Source: Podospora bellae-mahoneyi (taxonomy: Eukaryota > Ascomycota > Sordariomycetes > Sordariales > Podosporaceae). Taken from it: 64,000 nucleotides of DNA. Each line of letters begins with the position of its first letter. Positions within the stretch are counted from its first letter, which is position 1. Positions 18,631 through 28,530 of this stretch are shown here, in pieces. Where the stretch lies: NCBI RefSeq assembly GCF_035222275.1, contig NW_026946359.1, positions 744,001-808,000 on the forward strand, read 5' to 3'. The notes under the pieces are model-generated. The model was given only the letters and a program-made list of their open reading frames with translations, ran no database searches and was not told where the DNA came from. A program made the translations under genes and the position numbers.

Positions 18631-20301
18631 ATGAGCGATTCCAAGCCCCCCAAAGACAGCAGCAGCCCCAGCGCAGCGGTCCCGGATGTCGCTGCTGCTG
18701 CTGCATCATCAACACCAACACCAGCACCGGTAGCAATAACACCCCCTTCCAACCCCCAGTCAGCCCACTCCTTCGCCCAAGCCCAGCAACGCCTCATTGC
18801 CCGCCGACAAGCCCGCGATGCTCAAGAAGCAGCCCGAGTAGCAGCCCAACAATCCGAATCCCAACTCCGCGCACGCATCGCCGCCTCCCAATCCCCTCTC
18901 CTCCGACGGCTCGGCGCGTCGACACTTTCACTGTGGGATACCATCTCCAGCCGGGAGGGCACTCGCCCAGCCTTCCGCGTCGGCCAAGTGGACGCCGAAC
19001 TCCTCGACGAGGAACTGGTCGAGCTGATGAAGGGACAAGTAGGGGAGGCGGTTCGGTACTACGGTGGTGGGGGAGGAGGAGGAGACAACAATATCAAACA
19101 TGAGTGGGACGCCGAGATATCGCTTGCCCTGAGGGCCGTCATATTCAAGCTTACCATTTGGGATCATGACGCGACGTATGGTGCTGCGCTGCAGAATTTG
19201 AAATATACAGACGCCAGACACACGGGGAGTGTCTTGGTGCCGCCGAGCAAGTGGCAGAAGGGGTTGTATGGGTTGATGACGGTGGGAGGGAGGTACATGT
19301 GGTCAAAGTGGGAGAACTGGCTTAGGGAGCAGGATGGTGGTTATGATGAGCCGAGCCCGACGGTGCAGCGGCTCTCGAGCATGACGGACAGACTGTCGAC
19401 GCTTCACGCCGCCGCTTCGTTTGCCTCGTTCTTGGTCTTCTTGTTACAAGGCCGCTACAGGACGCTTTTGGACCGGGTACTGCGCATGAGGCTCGCTCCA
19501 CCTACCAGCCAGGTTAGCCGCGAGGTGTCGTTTGAGTATCTCAACCGCCAGCTGGTGTGGCACGCCTTCACCGAGTTTTTGCTGTTCGTGCTGCCGCTGG
19601 TGGGAATCAACCGGTGGAGGCGCTGGCTGACACGGACGTGGCGGAAAACCAAAAAGATTATGAGCACAACAGGTGGTGAAGGCGCCGAGGAGAAGAAGGG
19701 TGAATTTGCCTTCTTGCCAGAACGGACATGCGCCATCTGCTACCAGGATCAGAACCAGGCAACAAATGAGAACGAGCTCATGGCTGCGGCTACTTCCAAG
19801 ACTGGTGTGGTCGGATCGGCGCAGACTGATGTCACGAACCCTTACGAAACCATCCCATGTGGATGCGTCTACTGCTTTGTATGCTTGGCGACAAGAATCG
19901 AAAGGGAGGAAGGGGAAGGTTGGAACTGCTTGCGATGCGGCGAGCTCGTCAAGGAGTGCAAGCCATGGAGTGGAGATGTGTTGGAGCCCGAGTCAAAATC
20001 ACCAGCTCAGAAGACTGTTGTGTTTGCAGATGATGTCAAGGATGCCTCCGACGATGAGCAGGAGAACTCGCAGGTCTTGGTCCAGCAAGAGGATGACGAT
20101 GAATACCCAGAAGAGGAAGGTGGAGAGGGGGGGGAGGAGGAGGAGGAGGAGGAGGAAGAGGGAAGTAGAAGTCTGGAAGACCTTCGCACAGAGTCAGCTA
20201 GCGAAGAATCCTCAGAACAGGAGGCTGACTCTGAGGGTGACGAATCAGAAGACTATGAGGCGGAGGAGGAGGAGTTGGGAGCGGATCTTGATGAGGACTA
20301 G
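18631..20301 (+). CDS. PEX2: peroxin PEX2, peroxisomal RING-finger ubiquitin ligase
   Basis: A single exon of 556 aa with ATG at 18631 (ATGAGCGATTCC); an upstream in-frame extension exists but is poor coding sequence. PEX2, PEX10 and PEX12 form the peroxisomal membrane ligase that ubiquitinates the PEX5 receptor for recycling. The N-terminus is Ala/Pro/Ser-rich. The Pex2/Pex12 membrane domain runs from about residue 85 to 345 (ELLDEELVELM, LYGLMTVGGRYMWSKW, TLHAAASFASFLVFLLQGRY, FTEFLLFVLPLVGINRWRRW). A RING-type Cys cluster follows at about 365-445 (CAICYQDQ, IPCGCVYCFVC, WNCLRC). The protein ends in an unusually long, very acidic tail of about 100 residues (runs of Glu/Asp) that is absent from yeast Pex2. 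The gene is divergent from the dehydrogenase fusion. Confidence 0.92.
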   Translation: MSDSKPPKDSSSPSAAVPDVAAAAASSTPTPAPVAITPPSNPQSAHSFAQAQQRLIARRQARDAQEAARVAAQQSESQLRARIAASQSPLLRRLGASTLSLWDTISSREGTRPAFRVGQVDAELLDEELVELMKGQVGEAVRYYGGGGGGGDNNIKHEWDAEISLALRAVIFKLTIWDHDATYGAALQNLKYTDARHTGSVLVPPSKWQKGLYGLMTVGGRYMWSKWENWLREQDGGYDEPSPTVQRLSSMTDRLSTLHAAASFASFLVFLLQGRYRTLLDRVLRMRLAPPTSQVSREVSFEYLNRQLVWHAFTEFLLFVLPLVGINRWRRWLTRTWRKTKKIMSTTGGEGAEEKKGEFAFLPERTCAICYQDQNQATNENELMAAATSKTGVVGSAQTDVTNPYETIPCGCVYCFVCLATRIEREEGEGWNCLRCGELVKECKPWSGDVLEPESKSPAQKTVVFADDVKDASDDEQENSQVLVQQEDDDEYPEEEGGEGGEEEEEEEEEGSRSLEDLRTESASEESSEQEADSEGDESEDYEAEEEELGADLDED

Positions 20302-21278
20302 TATTGTAGTAAGCATAGCGTGTGTGTTGTAAATAATGATGATACCTTAAATATGCAAGTGCTAAGTTGTGAACATGATAGATCAAAAACGTTTGCGGTG
20401 GAGGAAAGAAGAAGAAAAAAGTATGGCTACCAAAAAGAATCGAATCTGGGTGTCCAGAGGTTTCCAAAGATTAGAATGGGAGCATTGTAGGCCAACTCAC
20501 GGTCACATCCGGTAAAAGGCAGGAAATGAGTGCGTTGCTGAGCTGGCCTGCTCCGACAGTTACCGCCAGAAAGTGGGCTTATATCCCAACTGATGCTTTG
20601 CTGGCCGTGCTTTCCTTTCCTTGAGACGTGGTGCCCTCACCGACAACCGTTGACCTCATCATCAGCAGTGGCTTTCTCCACACGACTCGACCCCCACAGC
20701 AGTTGGGGAATCCCCGCAATTGGTGCAGCATTGCCTGCCCGGAAGCGAGGAAACAGGGGGTCTGCGGTAGATAACAAGCATCCCTGCCACATCTGGGCCG
20801 CGATAAGCACCACCACAGCCAACAGCCAGCCAGCGACCCAGGATTGGACCCCGAATCTCGCGTGACACAGGGCCAAAATCAACCAACAATTCATATGTAA
20901 AACAACAGAGGGCTGTGGTGACGGCATTCTATGGCCAAAAATACAATCCTCCAAGGTGCTACCACTCGACGCGGGCGCGCTCGTTTTTCTGTTTCTAGAC
21001 AGCAAAAACGCTGCGACATCGCAAACCTGCACCCAAGAAACCCCAATAAGTGGATTCTGAACAACTCATAGGCCTGAACAACTCCTAGGCCCAACCAACC
21101 ACCCACTTTACGCGCTTGTTGCGCTTCCAATCCCTCTCCTCGACAGTTCACGATACTAATCATCAGTCTTTGCAACGAATACGACATGCCTCTGTTATGA
21201 CTGTGTCAGCGTCTACCAGCAACAAAAATAGACCCCAAACACTTTATTATTTCACCAAGACCAAAAACCACCAAGTAG
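20302..21278. other. intergenic region upstream of the membrane protein gene
   Basis: This 977-bp stretch holds the PEX2 3' UTR and the promoter and leader of the next plus-strand gene. It contains a 17-bp tandem duplication (21057-21090), listed separately. No other gene is apparent. Confidence 0.5.
21057..21090 (+). repeat. 17-bp tandem duplication
   Basis: Two adjacent 17-bp copies, CTGAACAACTCATAGGC and CTGAACAACTCCTAGGC, differ at one base. They lie about 190 bp upstream of the membrane-protein ATG, probably in its leader or promoter. Confidence 0.9.
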
Positions 21279-22942
21279 ATGGGAATATCCTCCAGCAAAC
21301 CCCCACCACCACCACCCCCAGGCGGAGGTATAAGCGGGGCAAACTGGCACAACAGCAACCACTACCACTACAACAACTACCAAAGTAATAGTAAAACCCC
21401 CTACGACGACAACAACAACAACCGGCGATTGCTCAGACCAAAACGACCCCGAGTAAAATCCCGGTCTTCCCTCCCAACCTCCCAAACACCAGTGGCCCAG
21501 CCCACTATGCCCTCCTTCTTCTCCTTCGAGCAAGGATCCGAACGCACCCAAAACGTCCGTTTCTTCAACGGTGAATCCTCCCCTCTCCTCGGCCGGTTCC
21601 GCGCCGTTCCTCGACCAAACACCACCTTTGGCGGCCCTCATAGGACGAACACGGGCGGTAGCATCAGTAGTATTGGTAGCGGTCCGACAGGCGGGAGGGC
21701 GAGGCACTACCACCCGCCACGAGGAGGAGCGCAGGCTGGGATAATAAATGAGCCCGGGTGGAGGGGCAGTGTTCATGTGGGCTATGGGGCTATCGTAGCT
21801 GCTGAGGCCGAGGCGGAGGAGGAGGCCGGGGACGGGGATGATGAGGCGGAGAGTGACTCGGATGATTCCCAGGGCCCGGGGTGGAGGAGGATGGGGAAGG
21901 GGACCAGGAGGTTAAGGAGGGTGGTGAGACGGATGAGGGATACGTGGGTTGATCCCAAGGCGGGAGTGGTGAGGAGGCTGGTGGACGTTTGGTGGAGCAG
22001 ATGGGCTGTGCTGGTGGTGCTACCTGCTAGTTTGGCTGTGGCATGGTGCGCGATACCTTTCCCGCAGTACCCCATCCCGTGGGACGACGACGACAACTCT
22101 GGAGTACCTGGGCAGACCCCTAGCGGGAAGGTGCCCGGTCACGGAGCAGCAAGGGTGCAGGTCAACTTTTGGTTCTTTTTGTTTGTCTACTACAGCTTCT
22201 ACAACCTGACGGCCTTGATTTGGATCACGAAGGTTTTCAACATTTACAGCCTCAACTGGTGGCCGCAGTCTCTCGGCTTTCCTGTCACTGTCTCCGCCAT
22301 CGCCATCCTGTCGCTTGCGGCGCCGCTACCGCTCTACCTGGTTCCTGAGGCGAGATGGCTGACGGCGCACAACACGGTGTGGATCTCGTGGACATTCTGC
22401 ATCATGGCCATGCCCGTCGCCATCGCGTTTTTCATTCTCATGACCAACGAGCGCCATCTTGGCCTCCGCCATTCTTTGTCAGAGACTCAACGCATCTTCA
22501 CCTCATCCTGGTGGACGGGCGAGCGTGAAGACACCATTTCCAGGAGAGAAAGACGTCAGCGCGCTGCCCTGGACCCAAGCACATTCGATCCTAACGCTGA
22601 TCCTTCGCAAATCGGGTACAACGACGCTCGATACCAGCCCCGAGCACGCAGGATAAGACGGCGGTGGTTACCGGCCAGCTTTGTCAGATTTGTCTGGTTC
22701 TGTCTCGCGTTGTTGATCGGCTTGCTGGCCTATGTTATTGGAGAGGCCTATGCCGAGATTTACCTCCGGACGCTGCCGCATAACAACTTGGAGACGATTG
22801 TGTATGTGTATGGCTGGATCTCGACCGTTCACCTGCTCGACGGTTTGACGGGGTGGATTTTGGGCGGGCAGGAGGGGGAGAGGGTGGGGAGTTACCCCCT
22901 GAGTTGGATTTTCAAGCTGTAAGTTTTTTGTTGCGCTCCATC

Positions 22943-22973
<31 letters not shown>

Positions 22974-23587
22974 GATTGCGTGATACTGATATTTTTTTCT
23001 TTTTGGCTGTAAAAAGATACTTTATGCTCACGTACCAAACCTACGTCCGCGCCCTATACGCCCGCCTCCGCGATCCCAAACAGTTCATGTACCTCCAGAT
23101 CCTGTCATCAACCAGCCTCATCGTCGTGACCCCCATCCTGATGTCCCGCTCAGTCCACTGGGTGTTCTCCATCCTCGGACTAAACGGGCAGTCGTATGGC
23201 TCCTACCAGAAGATTTGCATACGCAACGTCTTCATCCGCTTCATGGCCGAGAACGCGTCCATGCTCGCCTTTTTGGGGAGCGTGGTGGTGTTGCACTTTG
23301 GGGCGAACAAGGATGTGTACCCGTACTTTTCGTTTGACGGCGCGGACGAGACGGAGCAGTACACGTTTAACCTGACTTTCAAGGCGTCGAGCATCACTTG
23401 GGCGTGCGAGCTGGCGGCGAGCTTTGTCGTGGCGGGGCTGATCAGGTTGATTTATGGGGTTAGTGTGGTGGTGGAGGGGAAGCTGGACTTTGCGGTTTGG
23501 CCGGAGCTGTTGCCGACGGCGGTGGCGGTGACGCTGCATGTGCTGCAGAATATGTTGTTTTCGATCGTGAGATTGCAGTTTAGATGA
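21279..23587 (+). CDS. polytopic membrane protein with myristoylation-like N-terminus
   Basis: Exons 21279-22918 and 23017-23587, joined across a 98-nt intron (CT|GTAAGT ... AAAAAG|A), give 736 aa. I do not recognise a named family, although it looks like a conserved fungal membrane protein. It begins MGISSSKP, which fits the N-myristoylation pattern (Gly2, Ser6), followed by poly-Pro, an Asn/His/Tyr-rich stretch and a disordered Gly/Arg region with an acidic patch near residue 190. From about residue 240 at least eight hydrophobic segments follow, for example VLVVLPASLAVAWCAI, WFFLFVYYSFYNLTALIW, FPVTVSAIAILSLAAPLPLY, WTFCIMAMPVAIAFFILM, FCLALLIGLLAYVIGE, LQILSSTSLIVVTPIL, ASMLAFLGSVVVLHF and ASFVVAGLIRLIYGV. 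The intron carries a long T tract. The frame and protein continuity across the splice are good; the function is unknown. Confidence 0.88.
22948..22973 (+). repeat. poly(T) tract inside an intron
   Basis: A run of about 26 T lies within the 98-nt intron of the membrane-protein gene, upstream of the acceptor at 23015-23016. It may act as an extended polypyrimidine tract. Confidence 0.85.
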
Positions 23588-24054
23588 GGGTGTGGGAGAA
23601 GGTGGGTTGGTTTATGAAAGTATGTGGATATGGCAAGAGTAATTTTGTACACGGATGAGTGAAAGAGTGTATGAACGGGTTGACGGTATGGGTTTGTTTA
23701 TAAAGGGGGAGGGAAGTTTGGCTTGTTTTTTTCCGTGCATGGTTTCCATGATACCCCCCTTTTCTTTTTTACTTTTTTCTTTTTAGTTCTCTCGTTTTTG
23801 AGCATTTTCAAACAGAGTTGGAGCGCAAGTTATTCATGAAGAGTATGAATAGTCATGAGGAGTATATATGAGAGATATGAGTTATGTATATATGACGAGC
23901 TAAGAATACTTTTTTCTTGCGATTTGGTGATTTCTACGCTAATGAATACTCTGCTGGTATAACACGGAGTGCCTGCTCCTTGGTCTTTGCAGTGTGCTGA
24001 AAAATATTGAACAAAAGAATCGAAGAAAAAAACAACCCGACCACAGAATAAGGT
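23588..24054. other. convergent intergenic region, 3' UTRs
   Basis: This 467-bp, AT-rich stretch between convergent genes has T-rich runs near 23757-23790 and ATATATG-type sequence near 23860-23895. It looks like two 3' UTRs and shows no gene. Confidence 0.55.
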
Positions 24055-25797
24055 CTAGGCACATCTAACCCTCTTCTTCTTTGACCCCCGCGGACTGTCC
24101 TGGGCACTTCCTAACGAGGCCGTCCGTTTCGAGCCTGCAGTCGCACCTCGAGTGCTCCCTCCCCCACGAGCGGCACCCCCTCTACCAGGCCGGGAAGAGC
24201 TAGGGAGCTCGGGTGTGAGAAACTGCGGACTGTTTGAGCCCTCAACTGGTGTCGTACGCTTTGGCCCTTCCTCCTCCGTAGGCGTTTGAACAAACCGCGG
24301 TGGTGGTGGTGGAACTTGAGGCTCGTCCATAGGAGGCGTCTGGCTCCTCCGCCCTGAACTCTCCCCCGCATTGGCAGCATGACGAACAGCCTTGTGGCTC
24401 CTCATCCGGGATATCAAGCCCCGCATGTTGGCGACATATGTTGTCGGAGCCCCATGACGGCCGAGCAACTCCATGATACCCTCCAGCTCCTCAATGAACT
24501 GGCTCTGGTCGACGAGAAGCTCAAGGGCGCTGTAGACAAAGCCCGTGTCGTGGTTTCCAACCAGACGCATAAAAAGATTTCGATCGTTCGGTGTGTCGCC
24601 GCCGTGCGAGTCGACGTTTCGGCTGACGACTGCCTTTAGGATGCTCACGAGCGAGCGGGCTGCCGAGGCTCGGGCTGGTTCAGACAATGGATCCGATCCG
24701 CGAGAGACGAGCAGCTCGATTTTTCGGACACAGTGTTGGACCTGCGTAGCTGCCCAGTGGACATCGCGTGGACCTTCGACAGTCTTTTCTTTCTGAGAAC
24801 GAACCGAGGTGGCGGGTGTGTTTTGGAGAGAGGAGGAGTAGGTCTTGAGCTCGGAAAGAATTCGGGATACCCGCCGTTCCATGGCCCGGAAAGGCTCAAC
24901 GGCTGGACCCGATGACTCCAACTCTGTCCGAACCCACTCAGAAAGCGAATGAGAGGACAAAAGGAGAGAAAAAAGGGTGGCCTCGAGGTCGCCACGACGT
25001 ATTGGTGACGTGTAGTGTGAAGTCCCAAGATCTGGTCTGTAGGTGTCAAGCTCTTGGGGTTGCACACCAGCTAGTGCCGCAACCATCTCGCGAGCCTCTT
25101 GTATTCGTGAGCGTGATGGATCTGAGGTGTCGTTGTCTGGGTCAAAGATATCACAATGAAGGTCGTCGGCAAGAATGTCGAGGCGGATGCGAGAGATCTG
25201 GTCGAAAGGATCTTGAAGTTGCTCAGGATACCCATACTCGGTGAGAGTAAGGCTGGCTTCAAGGTCGTGGTCGAAGAGGGCTTGTTTCGATATCCTGTCA
25301 AACAACCAGATAAGGTGTTTGCAGGGTTTTTGGTTCCGGTATCTGGCGTCGGGGCACTCGCAGCGAGGTGTTGAGTACGTCTTGCTGTTTTTTGAGCCAA
25401 TTCGAATAGAGCATGGTACCGTTTCCTGCATCTGGAATGCGTAGAAGAAGCCACCCTCGGCGTCATCTTCCTCTTTTATGCCGCACAACTCTAGAGATAT
25501 CTGTGGTGGTCCCGGTGTCGAGGCCTGATGGTATAGTCCTCGAACCATCTGCTGGGTTTTGTGCGGTAGTTGTGAGATATCATATCTGAAACCACTCGGT
25601 GATGATATCACACCTCGGTCGCTGTCATCATCATCTTCCTCCTCGTCCTCCTCCCACTCATTTGTGTCGTCATGTCGTTCGGATCCGGACATGGATGGGC
25701 TAGTCCTCGGTGATTGAGTCGGAAATCTGGCCTGTGCCATTGTTGGTGTACCTTCGAGAGAAAGCATGCTCATGCCCGTAGTGGGGGAGATGGACAT
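24055..25797 (-). CDS. SWIM-type zinc-finger protein
   Basis: A single exon of 580 aa with ATG at 25797. The identifiable domain is a SWIM zinc finger (CxC-n-CxH) near residues 149-165, CECPDARYRNQKPCKH, preceded by a strand-rich segment (PCSIRIG, KTYSTPRC) as in other SWIM domains. A strongly acidic run (EEDEEEDDDD) sits at about residues 48-58. A helical region of about 300 residues follows, including AREMVAALAGVQPQELDTY, ASAARSLVSILKAVVSR and TGFVYSALELLVDQSQFIE. The C-terminus is disordered, basic and Gly/Arg-rich, ending RGSKKKRVRCA, which could be a nuclear signal. SWIM domains bind DNA or protein in transposases, kinases and recombination factors (Sws1/Shu2). No transposase catalytic core is visible, so a chromosomal DNA-binding or repair role is only an inference. 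Confidence 0.88.
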   Translation of the reverse strand: MSISPTTGMSMLSLEGTPTMAQARFPTQSPRTSPSMSGSERHDDTNEWEEDEEEDDDDSDRGVISSPSGFRYDISQLPHKTQQMVRGLYHQASTPGPPQISLELCGIKEEDDAEGGFFYAFQMQETVPCSIRIGSKNSKTYSTPRCECPDARYRNQKPCKHLIWLFDRISKQALFDHDLEASLTLTEYGYPEQLQDPFDQISRIRLDILADDLHCDIFDPDNDTSDPSRSRIQEAREMVAALAGVQPQELDTYRPDLGTSHYTSPIRRGDLEATLFSLLLSSHSLSEWVRTELESSGPAVEPFRAMERRVSRILSELKTYSSSLQNTPATSVRSQKEKTVEGPRDVHWAATQVQHCVRKIELLVSRGSDPLSEPARASAARSLVSILKAVVSRNVDSHGGDTPNDRNLFMRLVGNHDTGFVYSALELLVDQSQFIEELEGIMELLGRHGAPTTYVANMRGLISRMRSHKAVRHAANAGESSGRRSQTPPMDEPQVPPPPPRFVQTPTEEEGPKRTTPVEGSNSPQFLTPELPSSSRPGRGGAARGGGSTRGATAGSKRTASLGSAQDSPRGSKKKRVRCA

Positions 25798-27556
25798 TGA
25801 AAACAGTCAAGCTAAGAAAGAAAGGCAGAACACGGAGTGATGATGTGTGTCAAACCGGGCCAGAAACATCAGAGCAGCGTGTGATGTCACAGCAACCGGG
25901 AAGGAACTTCTTTATGTGATTGGCAAAGGGGCTGAGGTAGTAGCGTCGACGACCATAGTCATGGTGATGAAGAGCCCATACATGCGGCCCAGTGCTGCGC
26001 TGGGATTTGACTGTGGACCGGATCGACAGACGCACAAAAGGATAGGACAGGCCGCCAGCGAGATAATGACAAGATAGCCGCGAGGACAGAAAGGGGAAGG
26101 CCAACTAGGTCTTGGGAGGGGAGGACAGGACACTTCTTTTCATGGACACCGAGCCCCGAGCCGAATGCTTGTTGGAAGTGAGTCGTCCATGGTCATAGAT
26201 CCAAGGAATGTAACTTGTCCCAGCATTCTCGGGTCGGGCCCCTATTTTGCAGTAACTCGCATGTACCCGTCATTGCTAACCCCCATGGAGGCGGGGATGT
26301 AAATCGCACCAGGCAGCCTTCCCTGCTAGCCGAAGGCCAGAGTACGAGCGAGACACAAAGAATACGGGACTGTTGGAAGCAAAAGCCAACTGATTGCTTA
26401 GCATCGCTGCGGCTTAGATTTCGCTAGAAAATTGATGAAACCTCAAGATCGGGTGAAGCTATATTCGGGAAGGAGTCTGACGGATTCCATCTCAAGTTGT
26501 CAAGCGGGAAGAGAGCCCAAGGATCCGGCAGTTGGAGGGGCCTGTCGCAAGCTGGGTCAAACTCGATTATACCACGTGTGTCGGTGATGGACAAACGTGC
26601 CGAAGAGCAGCTTTCCAGTCGTCTGCTCGGCTGCTGTTTGTGGCTTCACTGCAGGAAAGGAGTCGAAGGATGGATGGTGTGGGAGTTGATGGTGCCAAGA
26701 CAGGCCCCCAAGGCCCACAAGGCCTGATTCTGGGCCGCGTTGAGTGGCTCGTGCCTCAGCCACGCCTTCTCTTACACCCCATTGGTTGGAATTAGCGGAT
26801 GTATCGTCAGCCCTGTGACCCCTGTTCTACTGTTTTTCTCAAGCCCAAAGCCACAACCTTTTGATGTTGGTCCGCCCTCCGAACGAACTGCCCGGTACTC
26901 CTACAATGCAAATCAGTCTTGCCTTGCCAATTGCGACAAGTCTTCCTATCGATTACAAGAGCGCCTATTATGCGGCCGCTTTTCCCGGGCCTCCTCAACC
27001 GTCCCATCGCCGTTTGGACTTAGCATTTATCGCCAGGCCTCTCGATCTTGCGATCTTCACCCATCCACTCCAAGCCCCCTTTCCCACATAATAGCGCCAA
27101 CAGACTTCTAGAATATTGTACATGTCACGTCACCACTGTTCCAGTCCAAGAATGGTGCACGCAGACGATTGGGGTCAGGTGACTTTACCACCTCACTTGC
27201 CGTCGATTCATGTCAACACTTCCCAGCCATTTCAAGTTCTCCGCGTTTCCCGAGGCGCCCCTTCATCCTGAGAATGCTCCGCCTCAAAGAACCGACTAAC
27301 GCAAAAAGAATAGGGTAAACTTATCAACACAGTAAAAACGATCAGCCTTGGATCCGTTCGTCCACTGTGTCGGCAGCACCGTGGTGAGGGTGGTTTACTT
27401 GAGGCCATCTTCACATGTCGAGGCATCCCATATTGCCCCTGGGTCAGGTAACGAGCAATATTGGGACATATCATCAATGACGGGTTCTAGCCAATGAATT
27501 CACATCATCAACATCTGCCAGAAGAGAGCGGTTACGCTCGCCTATCGCGTCAAGGC

Positions 27557-27582
27557 CGGCCTCAAAAACCGGCCTTAAAAAC
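27557..27582 (+). repeat. 13-bp tandem repeat, CGGCCTYAAAAAC x2
   Basis: Two adjacent copies, CGGCCTCAAAAAC and CGGCCTTAAAAAC, differ by one transition and are followed by a partial third unit (CGGGCC). They lie in the gene-poor region. Confidence 0.8.
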
Positions 27583-28389
27583 CGGGCCCTCAGGGCCACC
27601 ATCTAGCTCCATCGGGCCGTTATCTCCCCACAACTCCCGCTTCCTTGGAGATCACTAGAAGATGAGCTGAAGTTTGAAATTTTCATCTATATCCAATCAT
27701 AGTCTACGGCGAGCACTACCGGCGGCGTGCCCCTTTCGGTTGTAATTGACGCGAGTCATCGCCAAGTCTGCGCCGCAGGAGCTGTCTGCACCTAGAAAAG
27801 GAGTCAAATGAAACCCCGGGGACTCCACGATGTTCTTGATTGTAAGAGGATATCACCGCCTTGGGACAAGAGATTACACCTTGCTGGCAAGCAGCTTTTG
27901 TCGGCCGCTGCAAATCAACCCTTGAGTCCATCGGAGAAGCTCTGCCGGTCTCTTCAAGCTTCATAGACAGTGTCCAACTCCATATTAATCAACCAAAGCT
28001 TAGGAATCCACACGTAAAATATTTGCTTGCTAACCATGTGGTTGAACGGCAACAGACATACGTTCGATTTCCAAGATATTGCTCCTGTGCCTCACGGGAG
28101 CGCCCGGGAGTCCGAGACAGTTGTGAAGGCACCCGACTGGTCGTACCCCGCCCGTAGGGCTGATGATATCACTGCATTTCATGTCCTTCCTGCAAGGTTC
28201 GTGTTGTGCTCCCTTCATGCAGATATCAGAGCTTCCCGCAATTCTCGAAGTCTCCGATCCGCTCAGGACTGCAAGCGCTTCCCCCCTTATTAGTCAGTTC
28301 ACGGGGGATCACCGGAGACAAAGAATGAAATCTTCACGTCATCACGGGTCTCAAACAACACGACAGCAACCAACAGACCCGAACCGATA

Positions 28390-28530
28390 TGTCACTCGGT
28401 TTGATCAACCAAAAGTTTGATCCCGAGGTGCGGTGACACAACCACCAGCCTTGACAAGCAAAGTATGTTTGTCACTGGCCGGCTCGCCTGTCAAAAGAAC
28501 AATTTGTCACACTAGTTGACATACCTGACA
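28390..28530. promoter_or_regulatory. cluster of eight TGACA/TGTCA pentamers
   Basis: TGTCA occurs at 28390, 28470, 28489 and 28505, and TGACA at 28434, 28452, 28517 and 28526: eight copies on alternating strands in 141 bp. TGACA is the core recognised by TALE homeodomain proteins. Binding here is inferred only, but the density is far above the chance expectation of about 0.3. Confidence 0.45.
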
